Positions 1 through 7,680 are shown, numbered from the stretch's first letter. The stretch: DNA of 15,197 nucleotides from JAMLIN01 sp041676645 (GCA_041676645.1 JBAYRO010000079.1:1-15197), one strand, 5' to 3'. Notes: generated by a model from the sequence alone, not told the origin. Made by a program: numbers and translations.

Positions 1-2737
1 CGGCCGGGGCGACCGGGTCGCCGAGGTCGAGCGAGGGCAGGTCGACATCGGCGATCGCATCCTCGTCCAGGGAGGAGCTCGCCTGCTCCGTATCGCCGAT
101 CCGGGAATCGATGTCGATCGAGAAGTCCAGGCCATTGTCGTCGAGCGAATCGACGCCGGTGTCCTCCGGAGCGGCGGTCGTCGCGGCGAAGCTGTCCTGG
201 GTATCGCCCGGAATCGAGAAATCGAGATCGCCGATCGCTTCGGACTCGGCGCGCGCCTGCGGTTCATCGTCGGCGGCATCCGGGGGCGAATCGAGGGCCT
301 CGATCAGCCCCGCGGCGCCGGCCACGCCCGCCGCGGCGATTCCGGCCGAATGTCCGCCGTCGCCGTCATCACGACCGGTGTAGAGCGGATTCTCGGGATC
401 GATCGACAGGCCGAGGGTGACGACCTTCGGCCATTCCTCGTTGGTCCCGCCGGCCTGCTCGTACATCTCGCGAGCCAGTTCGTTGAAGGAGGCCACATCC
501 TTGCGCCCGGCATGGATCTCGAGCAGCTTGGAGCGGATCGCATGCCGTTCGGGCTGCTTCTTGAGGGCCTCCTTGAGGATCTCCTCGGCCTGCGCCTCGC
601 GCCCGTAGGCGATGTAGACCTCGGCTTCGGCGATCGGGTCGACCTCGGTCGAGTGCACATCCACCCCGCTGTCGCGGATGTTGGTGCTGAACAGGCTGTT
701 GGCGGTGTCGACGTTCTGGCCGCCCGTGGTCCCGAACAGGGAGTTGGCGGTGAAGGCGTCGGTACCCCCGAGGCTGTCCTCGAAGCTTTCGGCCGACTTG
801 CGCCGCCGGCGGCTGTACCACATGTAGAAACCGCCGAGCAGGATCAGGGCGCCCCCGCCGAGAAGCACATAGGGGTTCTCGCGCAGTTCGTCCAGGAAGC
901 TCGGTGCCGGGGTCGGGGCCGGTGGCTCGACCGCCGCGACCGGGGCGGCGGCCGGCGTCGGCGCCGGTGCCTCGGCGGCCGGAGCCGGCACGGCCGTGAC
1001 CGGCTGGGCCGGGGCCGGCGTGTCGGTGCCCGCCATGGTTCCGGCCGGCTGGCCCGCGGATTCGCCGGCGGCGTCGCTGGCCTGGGTGTCGCCTGCGGCC
1101 AGGGCTGGTCGATCGGATTCGCCCGGCGCTCCCGAGGTTCCGGCCAGGGCCGGATCGGCGCCTGTCGTTGCATCGCCACCGCTTGCTTCGGTGGCCGTCT
1201 CGCCGGCGGCCATCTCGCCCGCGGCCATCTCGCCGGTGGCCGGCTCTGCGGAGGTGCCCGTGGCCGGCTCGGCGCCAGCGCTGGTGCCCGCCTCGCCGGC
1301 GCTGGCGGCGGCAGTCTCGCCGCCCGCCGCTTCGGCAGCCCCGGTGGCGGGTTCGCCGGTGACTCCGGCGCCTGCCTCGCCCGTGGCCGCAAGCCCGCTG
1401 CCGATCGCCGCGACATCGGCGCCCGACGGCGTGCTGATCGTACCGCTCGCGCCCGTGCCGGCCTGGCGGGCCTGGGTGAGCTGCTGTTCGAGATCGGCGA
1501 GCTGGCGATTCTTGAGTTCGAGCAATCGCTGCAGGTCGGTGACGTTCTTCTCGAGTTCGTCGACCCGCGACTGCGCCTCGCGCAGCGCGTTGTCACGCGC
1601 GACGCTCGCCTCGGCGGACTCGGCCAGCTGGGATCCGGTGGCCGCACCCGCCACGCCGGCGCCGGTATCGCCAGTCGAGAGCCTGAGCTGGTCGCCCGCC
1701 ACGGGGGCCTCGGCCGGCGCCTGTGCCTGGCCGATGGTGCCGGTGGCGAGCTGTCCGCCCTGCTGTCCACCGACTTCCGGTGCGGCGCTGGCGATCCGGT
1801 TGCGGTATTCGTTGAACGCCTGCAGGCTGGCCCGCATCTCGGTGGCCACCTCGGCCGACGAGAGCGAGCGCATCTCGCTTTCGGAGGGAATCGCCAGCGT
1901 GACCCCGGAGCGCATCTGGTGGACGCCGCCGAAGAAGGCGCCCGGATTGGCCCGGTAGATCGAGACGATCGCCTGGTTGAGGGAAACGCCTTCCGGACGG
2001 ACCCGTTCGGCGATATCGGCCAGGATGTCGCCCCGGCCCACCTCGATCGAACTCGGGCGAGCCGGCGTGGGCGCCGCCGACATCGGCGGGCGCGCCGGCG
2101 GCACGGCGGCGGGAGCCTGGGCCACGGGAGCGGGCATGGGCGCCGCCGCTGCAGGCGCCGGAGCGGTCGGTGCCGAAGCGACCGGCGCCGGCGCCTGCGC
2201 CCGGGCGGCGGGCGCCGACATCGGCGTGGAATCGGCTACGCCGACACGCGGCGCGACCGGCGCCGCGGCAATCGTGCCGCCTTCCACCGTATTGGCGCGT
2301 CCGACCTGCAATTCGGGCGGGTCGAGCAGGAAGGTGTATTCACGGGCGAATTTGCCGGAAGCCCAGTTCAATTCGACCAGCAGGTCGACGAAGGGCTCGT
2401 TGATCGGCCGGTTCGACGAAATCCGGACCACGGCCCGGCCGTCGGAACGGCGATCGATCTGGAAATTCAGGCCGGTCAGCGCCGGGTTGTATTCGAGGCC
2501 CGCCTGGCGAAATGCCTCCGGCGTGGCCAGCCTCGCGACGAGCGAGGAGGATTCTTCCTGGGAAAGCGAGGTGATTTCCACCTCGGCCTGCAGGGGCTGG
2601 CCGAGCGCCGACTGGACGGTCAGGCGACCGAGCCCGGCGGCGTAGCTGTCTTGTGGAAGGAACAGTCCCCCGGAAACGGCCAATGCAACGGCGACCGCAA
2701 GGGTCGCCGGTGTAGGCACGAGTCGGGGTTGGTTCAT
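1..2737 (-). CDS. fimV: FimV/TspA-like pilus assembly and polar hub protein, C-terminus cut by window edge
   Basis: The reading frame is open from an ATG at 2737 to the left edge (912 residues, no stop seen). Domains in order: a signal peptide of about 33 residues ending in SYA; the conserved FimV N-terminal segment (GLGRLTVQSALGQPLQAEVEI); a LysM-like peptidoglycan-binding segment around residues 226-280 (GRGDILADIAERVRPEGVS); a coiled coil around 371-424; a long Ala/Gly/Thr/Glu/Pro-rich linker to about 615; one transmembrane helix around 622-641 (YVLLGGGALILLGGFYMW) followed by RRRRK; and a cytoplasmic TPR-like helical segment near 700-785 leading into an acidic tail (DLPSLDLGD). In the family, FimV links peptidoglycan to cytoplasmic partners that control type IV pili and twitching. 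GGA lies 8 nt before the ATG. It follows asd, as is usual in betaproteobacteria. I infer that only a short acidic/TPR C-terminal part is missing. Confidence 0.93.
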   Translation of the reverse strand, partial: MNQPRLVPTPATLAVAVALAVSGGLFLPQDSYAAGLGRLTVQSALGQPLQAEVEITSLSQEESSSLVARLATPEAFRQAGLEYNPALTGLNFQIDRRSDGRAVVRISSNRPINEPFVDLLVELNWASGKFAREYTFLLDPPELQVGRANTVEGGTIAAAPVAPRVGVADSTPMSAPAARAQAPAPVASAPTAPAPAAAAPMPAPVAQAPAAVPPARPPMSAAPTPARPSSIEVGRGDILADIAERVRPEGVSLNQAIVSIYRANPGAFFGGVHQMRSGVTLAIPSESEMRSLSSAEVATEMRASLQAFNEYRNRIASAAPEVGGQQGGQLATGTIGQAQAPAEAPVAGDQLRLSTGDTGAGVAGAATGSQLAESAEASVARDNALREAQSRVDELEKNVTDLQRLLELKNRQLADLEQQLTQARQAGTGASGTISTPSGADVAAIGSGLAATGEAGAGVTGEPATGAAEAAGGETAAASAGEAGTSAGAEPATGTSAEPATGEMAAGEMAAGETATEASGGDATTGADPALAGTSGAPGESDRPALAAGDTQASDAAGESAGQPAGTMAGTDTPAPAQPVTAVPAPAAEAPAPTPAAAPVAAVEPPAPTPAPSFLDELRENPYVLLGGGALILLGGFYMWYSRRRRKSAESFEDSLGGTDAFTANSLFGTTGGQNVDTANSLFSTNIRDSGVDVHSTEVDPIAEAEVYIAYGREAQAEEILKEALKKQPERHAIRSKLLEIHAGRKDVASFNELAREMYEQAGGTNEEWPKVVTLGLSIDPENPLYTGRDDGDGGHSAGIAAAGVAGAAGLIEALDSPPDAADDEPQARAESEAIGDLDFSIPGDTQDSFAATTAAPEDTGVDSLDDNGLDFSIDIDSRIGDTEQASSSLDEDAIADVDLPSLDLGDPVAPA
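1206..1234. repeat. 15-bp tandem duplication inside the fimV linker
   Basis: The 14-mer gcggccatctcgcc occurs at 1206-1219 and again at 1221-1234, giving a 15-bp period. On the minus strand it encodes two consecutive copies of a GEMAA-type pentapeptide. It sits in a longer degenerate run of (A/T)GE(P/M/T)A units that forms the low-complexity linker before the membrane helix. The in-frame period suggests replication slippage that keeps the frame. Confidence 0.7.
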
Positions 2738-2890
2738 TTTGATTTTCCGCGACGGCACGGTTTTCCCCAGACGTGCTTCTCGATCTTTTGAGGCTAACAT
2801 CAGCGACTTGCCCTCGCAAGCTAAAGCAAAGCGGAAGGTTCATTCGCGATCCGCGAACGTTGTCCCACGTTGACGATGGATGGATTCATC

Positions 2891-2921
2891 GATTCACGGG
2901 GAAACCACTCCCCCGCGAATC
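2891..2921 (-). terminator. Stem-loop just after asd, possible terminator
   Basis: As minus-strand RNA, GATTCGCGGGG pairs with CCCCGUGAAUC over 11 bp. The one non-Watson-Crick position is a G-U pair on this strand, but would be an A-C mismatch if the plus strand were transcribed. The loop is 9 nt. The stem begins 13 nt after the asd TAA. No U-tract follows, so intrinsic termination is uncertain; it could instead protect the 3' end. It lies in the 197-bp asd-fimV gap, which is less GC-rich than the genes beside it. Confidence 0.4.
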
Positions 2922-2934
2922 GCCGAATACCACA

Positions 2935-4050
2935 TTATCGCGATGCCAGGATGCGCAGCATACGACGCAGCGGCTCAGCGGCGCCCCAGAGCAGCTGATC
3001 GCCAACCGTGAAGGCACTGATGTAGTCCGGACCCATCGCCAGCTTGCGCACCCGCCCCACCGCGATGTCGAGCTGGCCGGTAATCGCGGCCGGCGACAGG
3101 CCCTAGACGCTCGCATCCTTGGCATTTTCGATATATCGAACCCATTCATTTCCATTCGAAATCAATGATTCGATTTCAGGCAGGGGCAGGTCCCGACGCA
3201 GCTTGATCGTCAGGGCCTGGCTGTGGCAACGCATGGCCCCGATCCGCACGCACAGGCTCTCGATCGGCACATGCCCGGGCCCGCCTTGCGGCCGCCCCAT
3301 GATCTTGTTGCATTCGGCGTCGCCCTTCCACTCTTCGCGCGACATGCCGTCGCCGAGATCCTTGTCGATCCAGGGAATCAGGCTTCCCGCCAGGGGCGCC
3401 CCGAAATGCCCGGTCGCGAAATCGCTCGAACGCATCGCATCGGCGACCCGCCGGTCGATGTCCAGGATGGCCGAAGCGGGATCGGCGAGCAGATCGGCGG
3501 CGCTGGCATGCAACTGGCCCATCTGGGTGATCAGCTCGCGCATGTTCTGGGCGCCCGCCCCCGATGCCGCCTGGTAGGTCATGGCGCTGACCCATTCGAC
3601 GAGATCCTCGGCGAACAGGCCGTTCAGGGCCAGCATCATCAGGCTGACGGTGCAGTTGCCGCCGATGAAATCGCGCCGGCCGGCCTGCAGCGCCCGGTCG
3701 ATGCCGTCCCGATTGAGCGGATCGAGCACGATGGTCGCGTCGTCGTTCATGCGCAGGGCCGAGGCGGCATCGATCCAGTAGCCGTTCCAGCCCGCCGCCC
3801 GCAGCCGCGGATGGACTTCGTTGGTGTAGTCGCCACCCTGGCAGGTGATGATCACGTCCATCGCCGCGAGCGTCTCGATGGAATTCGCATCGGCCAGCGG
3901 CGCGCTGCCCAGCGGCGCCTTGCCGCCGGCGTTCGAGGTGCTGAAGAAGCTCGTCTCGACGAGATCGAAGTCGTTCTCCTCGCGCATCCGCTGCATCAGC
4001 ACCGAGCCGACCATGCCACGCCAGCCGACCATTCCGAGTTTCATGCTCAT
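2935..4050 (-). CDS. asd: Aspartate-semialdehyde dehydrogenase, interrupted by an in-frame TAG
   Basis: NADPH-dependent reduction of aspartyl phosphate to aspartate semialdehyde, the branch point to lysine/diaminopimelate, threonine and methionine; cytosolic. The N-terminus has the Rossmann motif GWRGMVGSVLMQRM. GGNCTVSLM holds the catalytic Cys133, and RCHSQA holds the conserved His276. The frame starts at ATG 4050 (MSMKLG), with AGGA 8 nt upstream; ATG 4044 is also possible. Codon 316 is TAG (3103-3105). The same frame then continues for 55 residues matching the family C-terminus (GRVRKLAMGP, AFTVGDQLLWGAAEPLRRML) to TAA at 2935. The restored length is 371 residues, normal for the family; the stop-truncated product is 315 and lacks the C-terminal part of the fold. 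The stop stands where E. coli has Arg. It lies downstream of leuB with a 73-bp gap. Identity is certain; functional state is not. Confidence 0.93.
3103..3105 (-). other. In-frame amber codon within asd
   Basis: Plus-strand cta reads TAG on the minus strand, in the context GTC TAG GGC. Upstream residues (NEWVRYIENAKDASV) and downstream residues (GLSPAAITGQLDIAVGRVRKL) align without a gap to the Asd family, so this is a substitution, not a frameshift. A single change from CAG, GAG, AAG, TGG, TCG or TTG would give it. TAG also terminates the entericidin-like gene (5994-5996) and the M48 protease gene (7723-7725), which argues against a sense meaning for TAG in this genome. Confidence 0.9.
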
Positions 4051-4070
4051 TTCCGTATTCCTGCTTCCTT

Positions 4071-4090
4071 GCGGCGCGGTGACACGCCGC
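4071..4090. repeat. Inverted repeat between leuB and asd
   Basis: gcggcg (4071-4076) and cgccgc (4085-4090) form a 6-bp stem with an 8-nt loop in the 73-bp leuB-asd spacer. No T-run follows on the minus strand. It may be a processing or attenuating hairpin within the operon, or simply a product of high GC. Confidence 0.3.
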
Positions 4091-4123
4091 CTTGTTCCAT
4101 GTCGTGCGCCGGCCTTCTCCGGC

Positions 4124-5188
4124 TCAGAGCGCGGCCAGGACCGCGTCGCCCATCGCAATGGTGCCGATCGTCGCCTCGCCCTCGGCCGCGATGTCGGCCG
4201 TGCGCAGGCCGCTGGCCAGCACCTGCGAGACGGCGCGCTCGACGCGTTGCGCGGCCGCCTCCTGGTTCAGCGAGTAGCGCAGCAGCATCGCGGCCGAGAT
4301 GATCGTCGCCAGCGGATTGGCCTTGTCCTGGCCCGCGATGTCGGGCGCCGAACCGTGGATCGGCTCGTAGAGGCCGAAACCGCGGGCATTGAGCGAGGCG
4401 CTCGGCAGCATCCCGATCGAGCCGGTCAGCATCGAAGCCTCGTCCGAGAGGATGTCGCCGAACATGTTCCCGGTCACGATGACGTCGAACTGCCGGGGAG
4501 CGCGCACCAGCTGCATGGCAGCATTGTCCACGTACATGTGGGACAGTGCGATGTCCGGGTAGTCGGCATGGGTTTCCGTGACCACATCGCGCCACAGCTG
4601 GGTGGTCTCGAGCACGTTCGCCTTGTCGACCGAGCAGACCCGGCCATCGCGCTTGCGGGCGGCCTCGAAGGCCGTCCGGGCGATCCGCCGGATCTCGCCT
4701 TCGGTGTAGCGCATGGTGTCGAAACCCTCGCGCTCGCCCGACTCCGTCTGGCGGATGCCGCGCGGCTGGCCGAAATAGATGTCTCCGGTCAGCTCGCGGA
4801 TGATCAGGATGTCGAGCCCCGCGACCAGTTCGGGCCGCAGCGAGGACGCATGCGCCAGTTCCGGATAGACGAGCGCCGGACGCAGGTTGGCGAACAGGTC
4901 GAAATGCTTGCGCAGGCGCAGCAGGCCCTGCTCCGGGCGCTGCGGACGCGGCAGGGCGTCATAGGCGGGGCCGCCCACCGAGCCGAACAGGATCGCATCG
5001 GAAGCTTCGCACAGGGCCAGGGTGTCGGCGGGCAGCGGGTCGCCGGCGGCATCGACGCCGGCCCCGCCGACGGGGCCGCTCGCCATCTCGAGCGCCAGGC
5101 CGTCGGCGGCGAGCGCCTCCAGCACGCGTACCGCCTGGGCGGTGATTTCCGGTCCGATGCCGTCACCGGGCAGGACTGCGATCTTCAT
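4124..5188 (-). CDS. leuB: 3-isopropylmalate dehydrogenase
   Basis: Third leucine-specific step: NAD-dependent oxidation and decarboxylation of 3-isopropylmalate to 2-ketoisocaproate; cytosolic homodimer. Visible motifs are the N-terminal GDGIGPE, ELTGDIYFG, and the nucleotide/metal signature NMFGDILSDEASMLTGSIGM followed by EPIHGSAPDIAGQDKANP. The length is 354 residues, normal for the family. I chose ATG 5188 because MKIAVLPGDGIG is the family N-terminus and GAGG lies 8 nt upstream; an in-frame ATG at 5209 would add seven atypical residues. It ends in TGA. It lies 141 bp after leuD and 73 bp before asd, in the order usual for betaproteobacteria. Confidence 0.97.
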   Translation of the reverse strand: MKIAVLPGDGIGPEITAQAVRVLEALAADGLALEMASGPVGGAGVDAAGDPLPADTLALCEASDAILFGSVGGPAYDALPRPQRPEQGLLRLRKHFDLFANLRPALVYPELAHASSLRPELVAGLDILIIRELTGDIYFGQPRGIRQTESGEREGFDTMRYTEGEIRRIARTAFEAARKRDGRVCSVDKANVLETTQLWRDVVTETHADYPDIALSHMYVDNAAMQLVRAPRQFDVIVTGNMFGDILSDEASMLTGSIGMLPSASLNARGFGLYEPIHGSAPDIAGQDKANPLATIISAAMLLRYSLNQEAAAQRVERAVSQVLASGLRTADIAAEGEATIGTIAMGDAVLAAL

Positions 5189-5283
5189 CCCTCGTACCTC
5201 GTGGTTCATGTGCTGCGGGACGCCTTCGGGCGACGACCCGCATTGCGGAACTTCCGTCCCGGCGCGGGGCTCGGGGCGGCAAT

Positions 5284-5314
5284 GGCCCGGCTTCCCGGGC
5301 CGGCCCGGCTTCCC
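5284..5314. repeat. 13-bp direct repeat with central palindrome, leuD-leuB spacer
   Basis: ggcccggcttccc occurs at 5284-5296 and 5302-5314 (18-bp period). Between and across them is the perfect palindrome gggccggccc (5297-5306). This is most of the structure visible in the 141-bp leuD-leuB spacer. Its role is unknown; it could fold in the leu transcript, or be a trace of slippage. Confidence 0.55.
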
Positions 5315-5329
5315 TTGTCCGTGGCGGGC

Positions 5330-5983
5330 TCAGTCGGCGAGCGTGCGGCCCAGCCAGGGCTTGCCCCGCAGGCGCTTCGCCTCGTATTCGCGGATGAGGT
5401 CCGAATGGCGCAGGGACAGGCCGATGTCGTCGAGCCCGTTGACGAGGCAATACTTGCGATGGGGATCGACCTCGAAGCGGTACGACAGCGCATCGTCGGC
5501 GCTGCGGACCACCTGCTCGGGAAGATCGACGACCAGCTCGAAGCCCGGGAACGCGGCCACCTCGCCGAACAGGCGATCGACGTCGCCCTCGGTCAGGACG
5601 ATCGGCAGCACGCCGTTCTTGAAGCAGTTGTTGTAGAAGATGTCGGCGAAGGACGGCGCGATGATGATCCGGAAGCCGTAGTCGAGCAGGGCCCAGGGCG
5701 CATGCTCGCGCGAGCTGCCGCAACCGAAGTTCTTTCGGGCGAGCAGGATCGACGCGCCCTTGTAGCGCTGCTGGTTGAGCACGAAGTCGGGGTTGAGCGG
5801 CCGCTTGCTGTTGTCCATGCCCGGCTCGCCGACATCGAGGTAGCGCCACTCGTCGAACAGGTTGGGCCCGAAGCCCGAGCGCTTGATCGACTTGAGGAAT
5901 TGCTTCGGGATGATCGCGTCGGTGTCGACGTTGGCGCGGTCGAGCGGCGCGACGATGCCGCGATGAATGGTCAGCTTGTCCAT
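5330..5983 (-). CDS. leuD: 3-isopropylmalate dehydratase small subunit
   Basis: With LeuC it forms isopropylmalate isomerase, which converts 2- to 3-isopropylmalate through a dehydrated intermediate. The 217-residue product has the small-subunit swivelling-domain pattern: DRANVDTDAIIPKQFLK near the N-terminus, then FGCGSSREHAPWAL, and IIAPSFADIFYNNCFKNG. The start at ATG 5983 (MDKLTIHRG) matches the family. Its AGGG ribosome-binding site, 8 nt upstream, overlaps the TAG stop of the lipoprotein gene before it, so the two are probably translationally coupled. It ends in TGA. Confidence 0.97.
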   Translation of the reverse strand: MDKLTIHRGIVAPLDRANVDTDAIIPKQFLKSIKRSGFGPNLFDEWRYLDVGEPGMDNSKRPLNPDFVLNQQRYKGASILLARKNFGCGSSREHAPWALLDYGFRIIIAPSFADIFYNNCFKNGVLPIVLTEGDVDRLFGEVAAFPGFELVVDLPEQVVRSADDALSYRFEVDPHRKYCLVNGLDDIGLSLRHSDLIREYEAKRLRGKPWLGRTLAD

Positions 5984-5993
5984 GGAACGTGCC

Positions 5994-6122
5994 CTATTGC
6001 GCCTTCTTCTGGATCTTCTCGCCCGCGCGCTCGATGTCGCGTCCCATGCCCTCGAAGGTATTGCAGGCGGCAAGCCCCGAGAGGAATGCGACCAGGAGCA
6101 GGCTGTTGACGATTTTCTTCAT
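5994..6122 (-). CDS. Entericidin A/B-like small lipoprotein
   Basis: A 42-residue protein starting MKKIVNSLLLVAFLSGLAAC: two lysines, a hydrophobic stretch, then the lipobox LAAC with Cys20 as the predicted lipidated residue. The mature part is only 23 residues (NTFEGMGRDIERAGEKIQKKAQ), amphipathic and Lys/Glu-rich, with the GxGRDIxxAGEKI pattern of entericidin-like proteins. It lies between leuC (23-nt gap) and leuD (10-nt gap), a place where such a gene is commonly found in betaproteobacteria. No good ribosome-binding site precedes it, so it may depend on leuC translation. E. coli entericidin B has been linked to programmed lysis and the stationary phase; whether that applies here is unknown. 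Ends in TAG. Confidence 0.88.
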   Translation of the reverse strand: MKKIVNSLLLVAFLSGLAACNTFEGMGRDIERAGEKIQKKAQ

Positions 6123-6145
6123 GATCGGGTCGGATTGGGCAGGTT

Positions 6146-7549
6146 TCAGCGGATGTCGACGAAACGACCGGCGATGCCGGCCGCGGCAGCCATGGCGGGG
6201 CTGACCAGGTGGGTACGCCCCCCCGTGCCCTGGCGCCCCTCGAAATTGCGGTTCGAGGTGGATGCGCAGCGCTCGCCCGGTTCGAGCCGGTCGGCGTTCA
6301 TGGCCAGGCACATCGAGCAGCCGGGCTCGCGCCATTCGAAGCCGGCGGCCAGGAAGATCTTGTCGAGCCCCTCGGCCTCGGCCTGCGCCTTCACGAGGCC
6401 GGAACCCGGCACGACCATCGCCAGCTTGACGTTGTCGGCCTTGCGCCGGCCACGCACCATCGCGGCCGCCTGGCGGAGATCCTCGATGCGTGAATTGGTG
6501 CACGAGCCGATGAACACCTTGTCGATGCGGATGTCGGTGATCGCCGTATTGGGCTCCAGGCCCATGTACTGGAGGGCGCGCTCGATGCCCTCGCGCCGCA
6601 CCGGGTCGCGCTCGCGATCGGGGTCGGGGACCCGGCCGTCCACCGGCACGACCATCTCGGGCGAAGTTCCCCAGGAAACATGCGGCACGATCGTGCTGGC
6701 GTCGATGTCGACGACGGTGTCGAACTTCGCGCCTTCGTCCGAATGCAGGGTCTTCCAGTAGGCGACGGCCTCGTCCCACTCGGCCCCTTCGGGCGCCAGC
6801 GGCCGGCCGCGCAGGTAGTCGATGGTGGTCTGGTCGGCGGCGACCATCCCGGCGCGGGCACCGGCCTCGATCGCCATGTTGCAGATGGTCATGCGGCCTT
6901 CCATCGAGAGCTCGCGGATCGCGCTGCCCGCGAACTCGATGGCGTGGCCGGTGCCGCCGGCCGTGCCGATGCGCCCGATGATCGCCAGCACGAGGTCCTT
7001 GGCGGTGACACCCTTGCCCAGGCGGCCTTCGACCCGCACCAGCATGTTCTTCATCTTGCGGGCGACCAGCGTCTGGGTGGCCAGCACATGCTCGACCTCC
7101 GAGGTGCCGATCCCGAAGGCGAGGCAGGCGAAGGCGCCATGCGTGCTGGTGTGCGAATCGCCGCAGACCACCGTCATGCCCGGCAGGGTTGCGCCCTGCT
7201 CCGGACCGATGACGTGCACGATGCCCTGGCGCTGGTCGGCGATGTCGAAATACGTCAGGCCATAGGCGCGCGCATTGTCGTCGAGGGTCTCGACCTGCAG
7301 GCGGGAGGTGGGGTCGGCGATGCCCGCCGAGCGATCGGTGGTCGGCACGTTGTGGTCGACCACGGCGATGTTCGCCGACACGCGCCACGGATCGCGCCCG
7401 GCCATGCGCAGGCCTTCGAAGGCCTGCGGGCTGGTGACTTCGTGCAGCAGGTGCCGGTCGATGTAGATCAGCGCGGTACCGTCGGCTGCCTGGTGGACGA
7501 CATGCTCGTCCCAGAGCTTGTCGTAAAGCGTGCGGGGCGTCAGCGACAT
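6146..7549 (-). CDS. leuC: 3-isopropylmalate dehydratase large subunit
   Basis: Catalytic [4Fe-4S] subunit of isopropylmalate isomerase in leucine synthesis; an aconitase-family protein. The three cluster ligands are visible: Cys350 in IGSCTNSR, and Cys411 and Cys414 in PGCSMCLAMN. Also present are VCGDSHTSTHGAF and the C-terminal RNFEGRQGTGGRTHLVSP. The product has 467 residues, the normal family length. The start at ATG 7549 (MSLTPRTLYDKLWDEHVV) fits the family and has AGG 6 nt upstream; the ATG at 7579 would add ten non-conserved residues. It is the first gene of the leuC-lipoprotein-leuD-leuB block, behind a 173-bp gap that holds a candidate promoter and leader hairpins. Ends in TGA. Confidence 0.97.
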   Translation of the reverse strand: MSLTPRTLYDKLWDEHVVHQAADGTALIYIDRHLLHEVTSPQAFEGLRMAGRDPWRVSANIAVVDHNVPTTDRSAGIADPTSRLQVETLDDNARAYGLTYFDIADQRQGIVHVIGPEQGATLPGMTVVCGDSHTSTHGAFACLAFGIGTSEVEHVLATQTLVARKMKNMLVRVEGRLGKGVTAKDLVLAIIGRIGTAGGTGHAIEFAGSAIRELSMEGRMTICNMAIEAGARAGMVAADQTTIDYLRGRPLAPEGAEWDEAVAYWKTLHSDEGAKFDTVVDIDASTIVPHVSWGTSPEMVVPVDGRVPDPDRERDPVRREGIERALQYMGLEPNTAITDIRIDKVFIGSCTNSRIEDLRQAAAMVRGRRKADNVKLAMVVPGSGLVKAQAEAEGLDKIFLAAGFEWREPGCSMCLAMNADRLEPGERCASTSNRNFEGRQGTGGRTHLVSPAMAAAAGIAGRFVDIR

Positions 7550-7624
7550 GGATGACCTGTCAGTGGAGTTGCCGGCCATCGGCAGGACGCCGGCGATCGA
7601 CCGGCATGCGGGCCTGGTGGGGCA

Positions 7625-7661
7625 GTCGCCGCAGGCGACGCCCCGGGGTCGATCCCGACCC
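7625..7661 (-). promoter_or_regulatory. Two consecutive leader hairpins upstream of leuC
   Basis: gtcgcc/ggcgac (7625-7630 with 7634-7639, loop 3 nt) and gggtcg/cgaccc (7646-7651 with 7656-7661, loop 4 nt) lie 6 nt apart, between the candidate leuC promoter and its start codon. Neither is followed by a U-tract, and I see no leucine-rich leader peptide, so classical attenuation is not supported. Confidence 0.35.
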
Positions 7662-7674
7662 GATGGCGACCGTC

Positions 7675-7680
7675 ATTATG
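7675..7680 (-). promoter_or_regulatory. leuC: Candidate -10 element for leuC
   Basis: On the minus strand this reads CATAAT (5 of 6 against TATAAT), one of few AT-rich words in the 173-bp gap. Transcription would begin about 120 nt before leuC. No recognisable -35 lies 16-18 nt upstream (the 17-nt position reads GCCGGC), so an activator might be needed if this is real. Confidence 0.3.

Noticed and set aside
350..2791. Plus-strand open frame of 813 codons opposite fimV
   Set aside because: Its product is a Gly/Arg/Ala-rich string with no family features, and it mirrors the GC-rich fimV gene, whose signal peptide, LysM, membrane helix and TPR parts are clear. Such antisense frames are expected at this GC content.
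2791..2819. TTGCGA-N17-TAGCCT as a fimV promoter
   Set aside because: The -35 is moderate but the -10 matches only 3 of 6 positions; spacing alone is not enough to call it.
3103..4050. Treating asd as a simple 315-residue protein ending at 3103
   Set aside because: The frame beyond the TAG encodes the exact conserved family C-terminus, so the gene's natural end is at 2935.
3845..6109. Plus-strand open frame of 754 codons opposite asd, leuB and leuD
   Set aside because: It spans three unrelated, well-identified minus-strand genes and their spacers, so it cannot be under coding selection of its own; no recognisable domain.
7560..7676. Short frame in the leuC leader as a leucine attenuation peptide
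   Set aside because: The 38-residue product has only a few scattered leucines and many arginines. Its ATG also overlaps the candidate -10, so it could not be transcribed from it.
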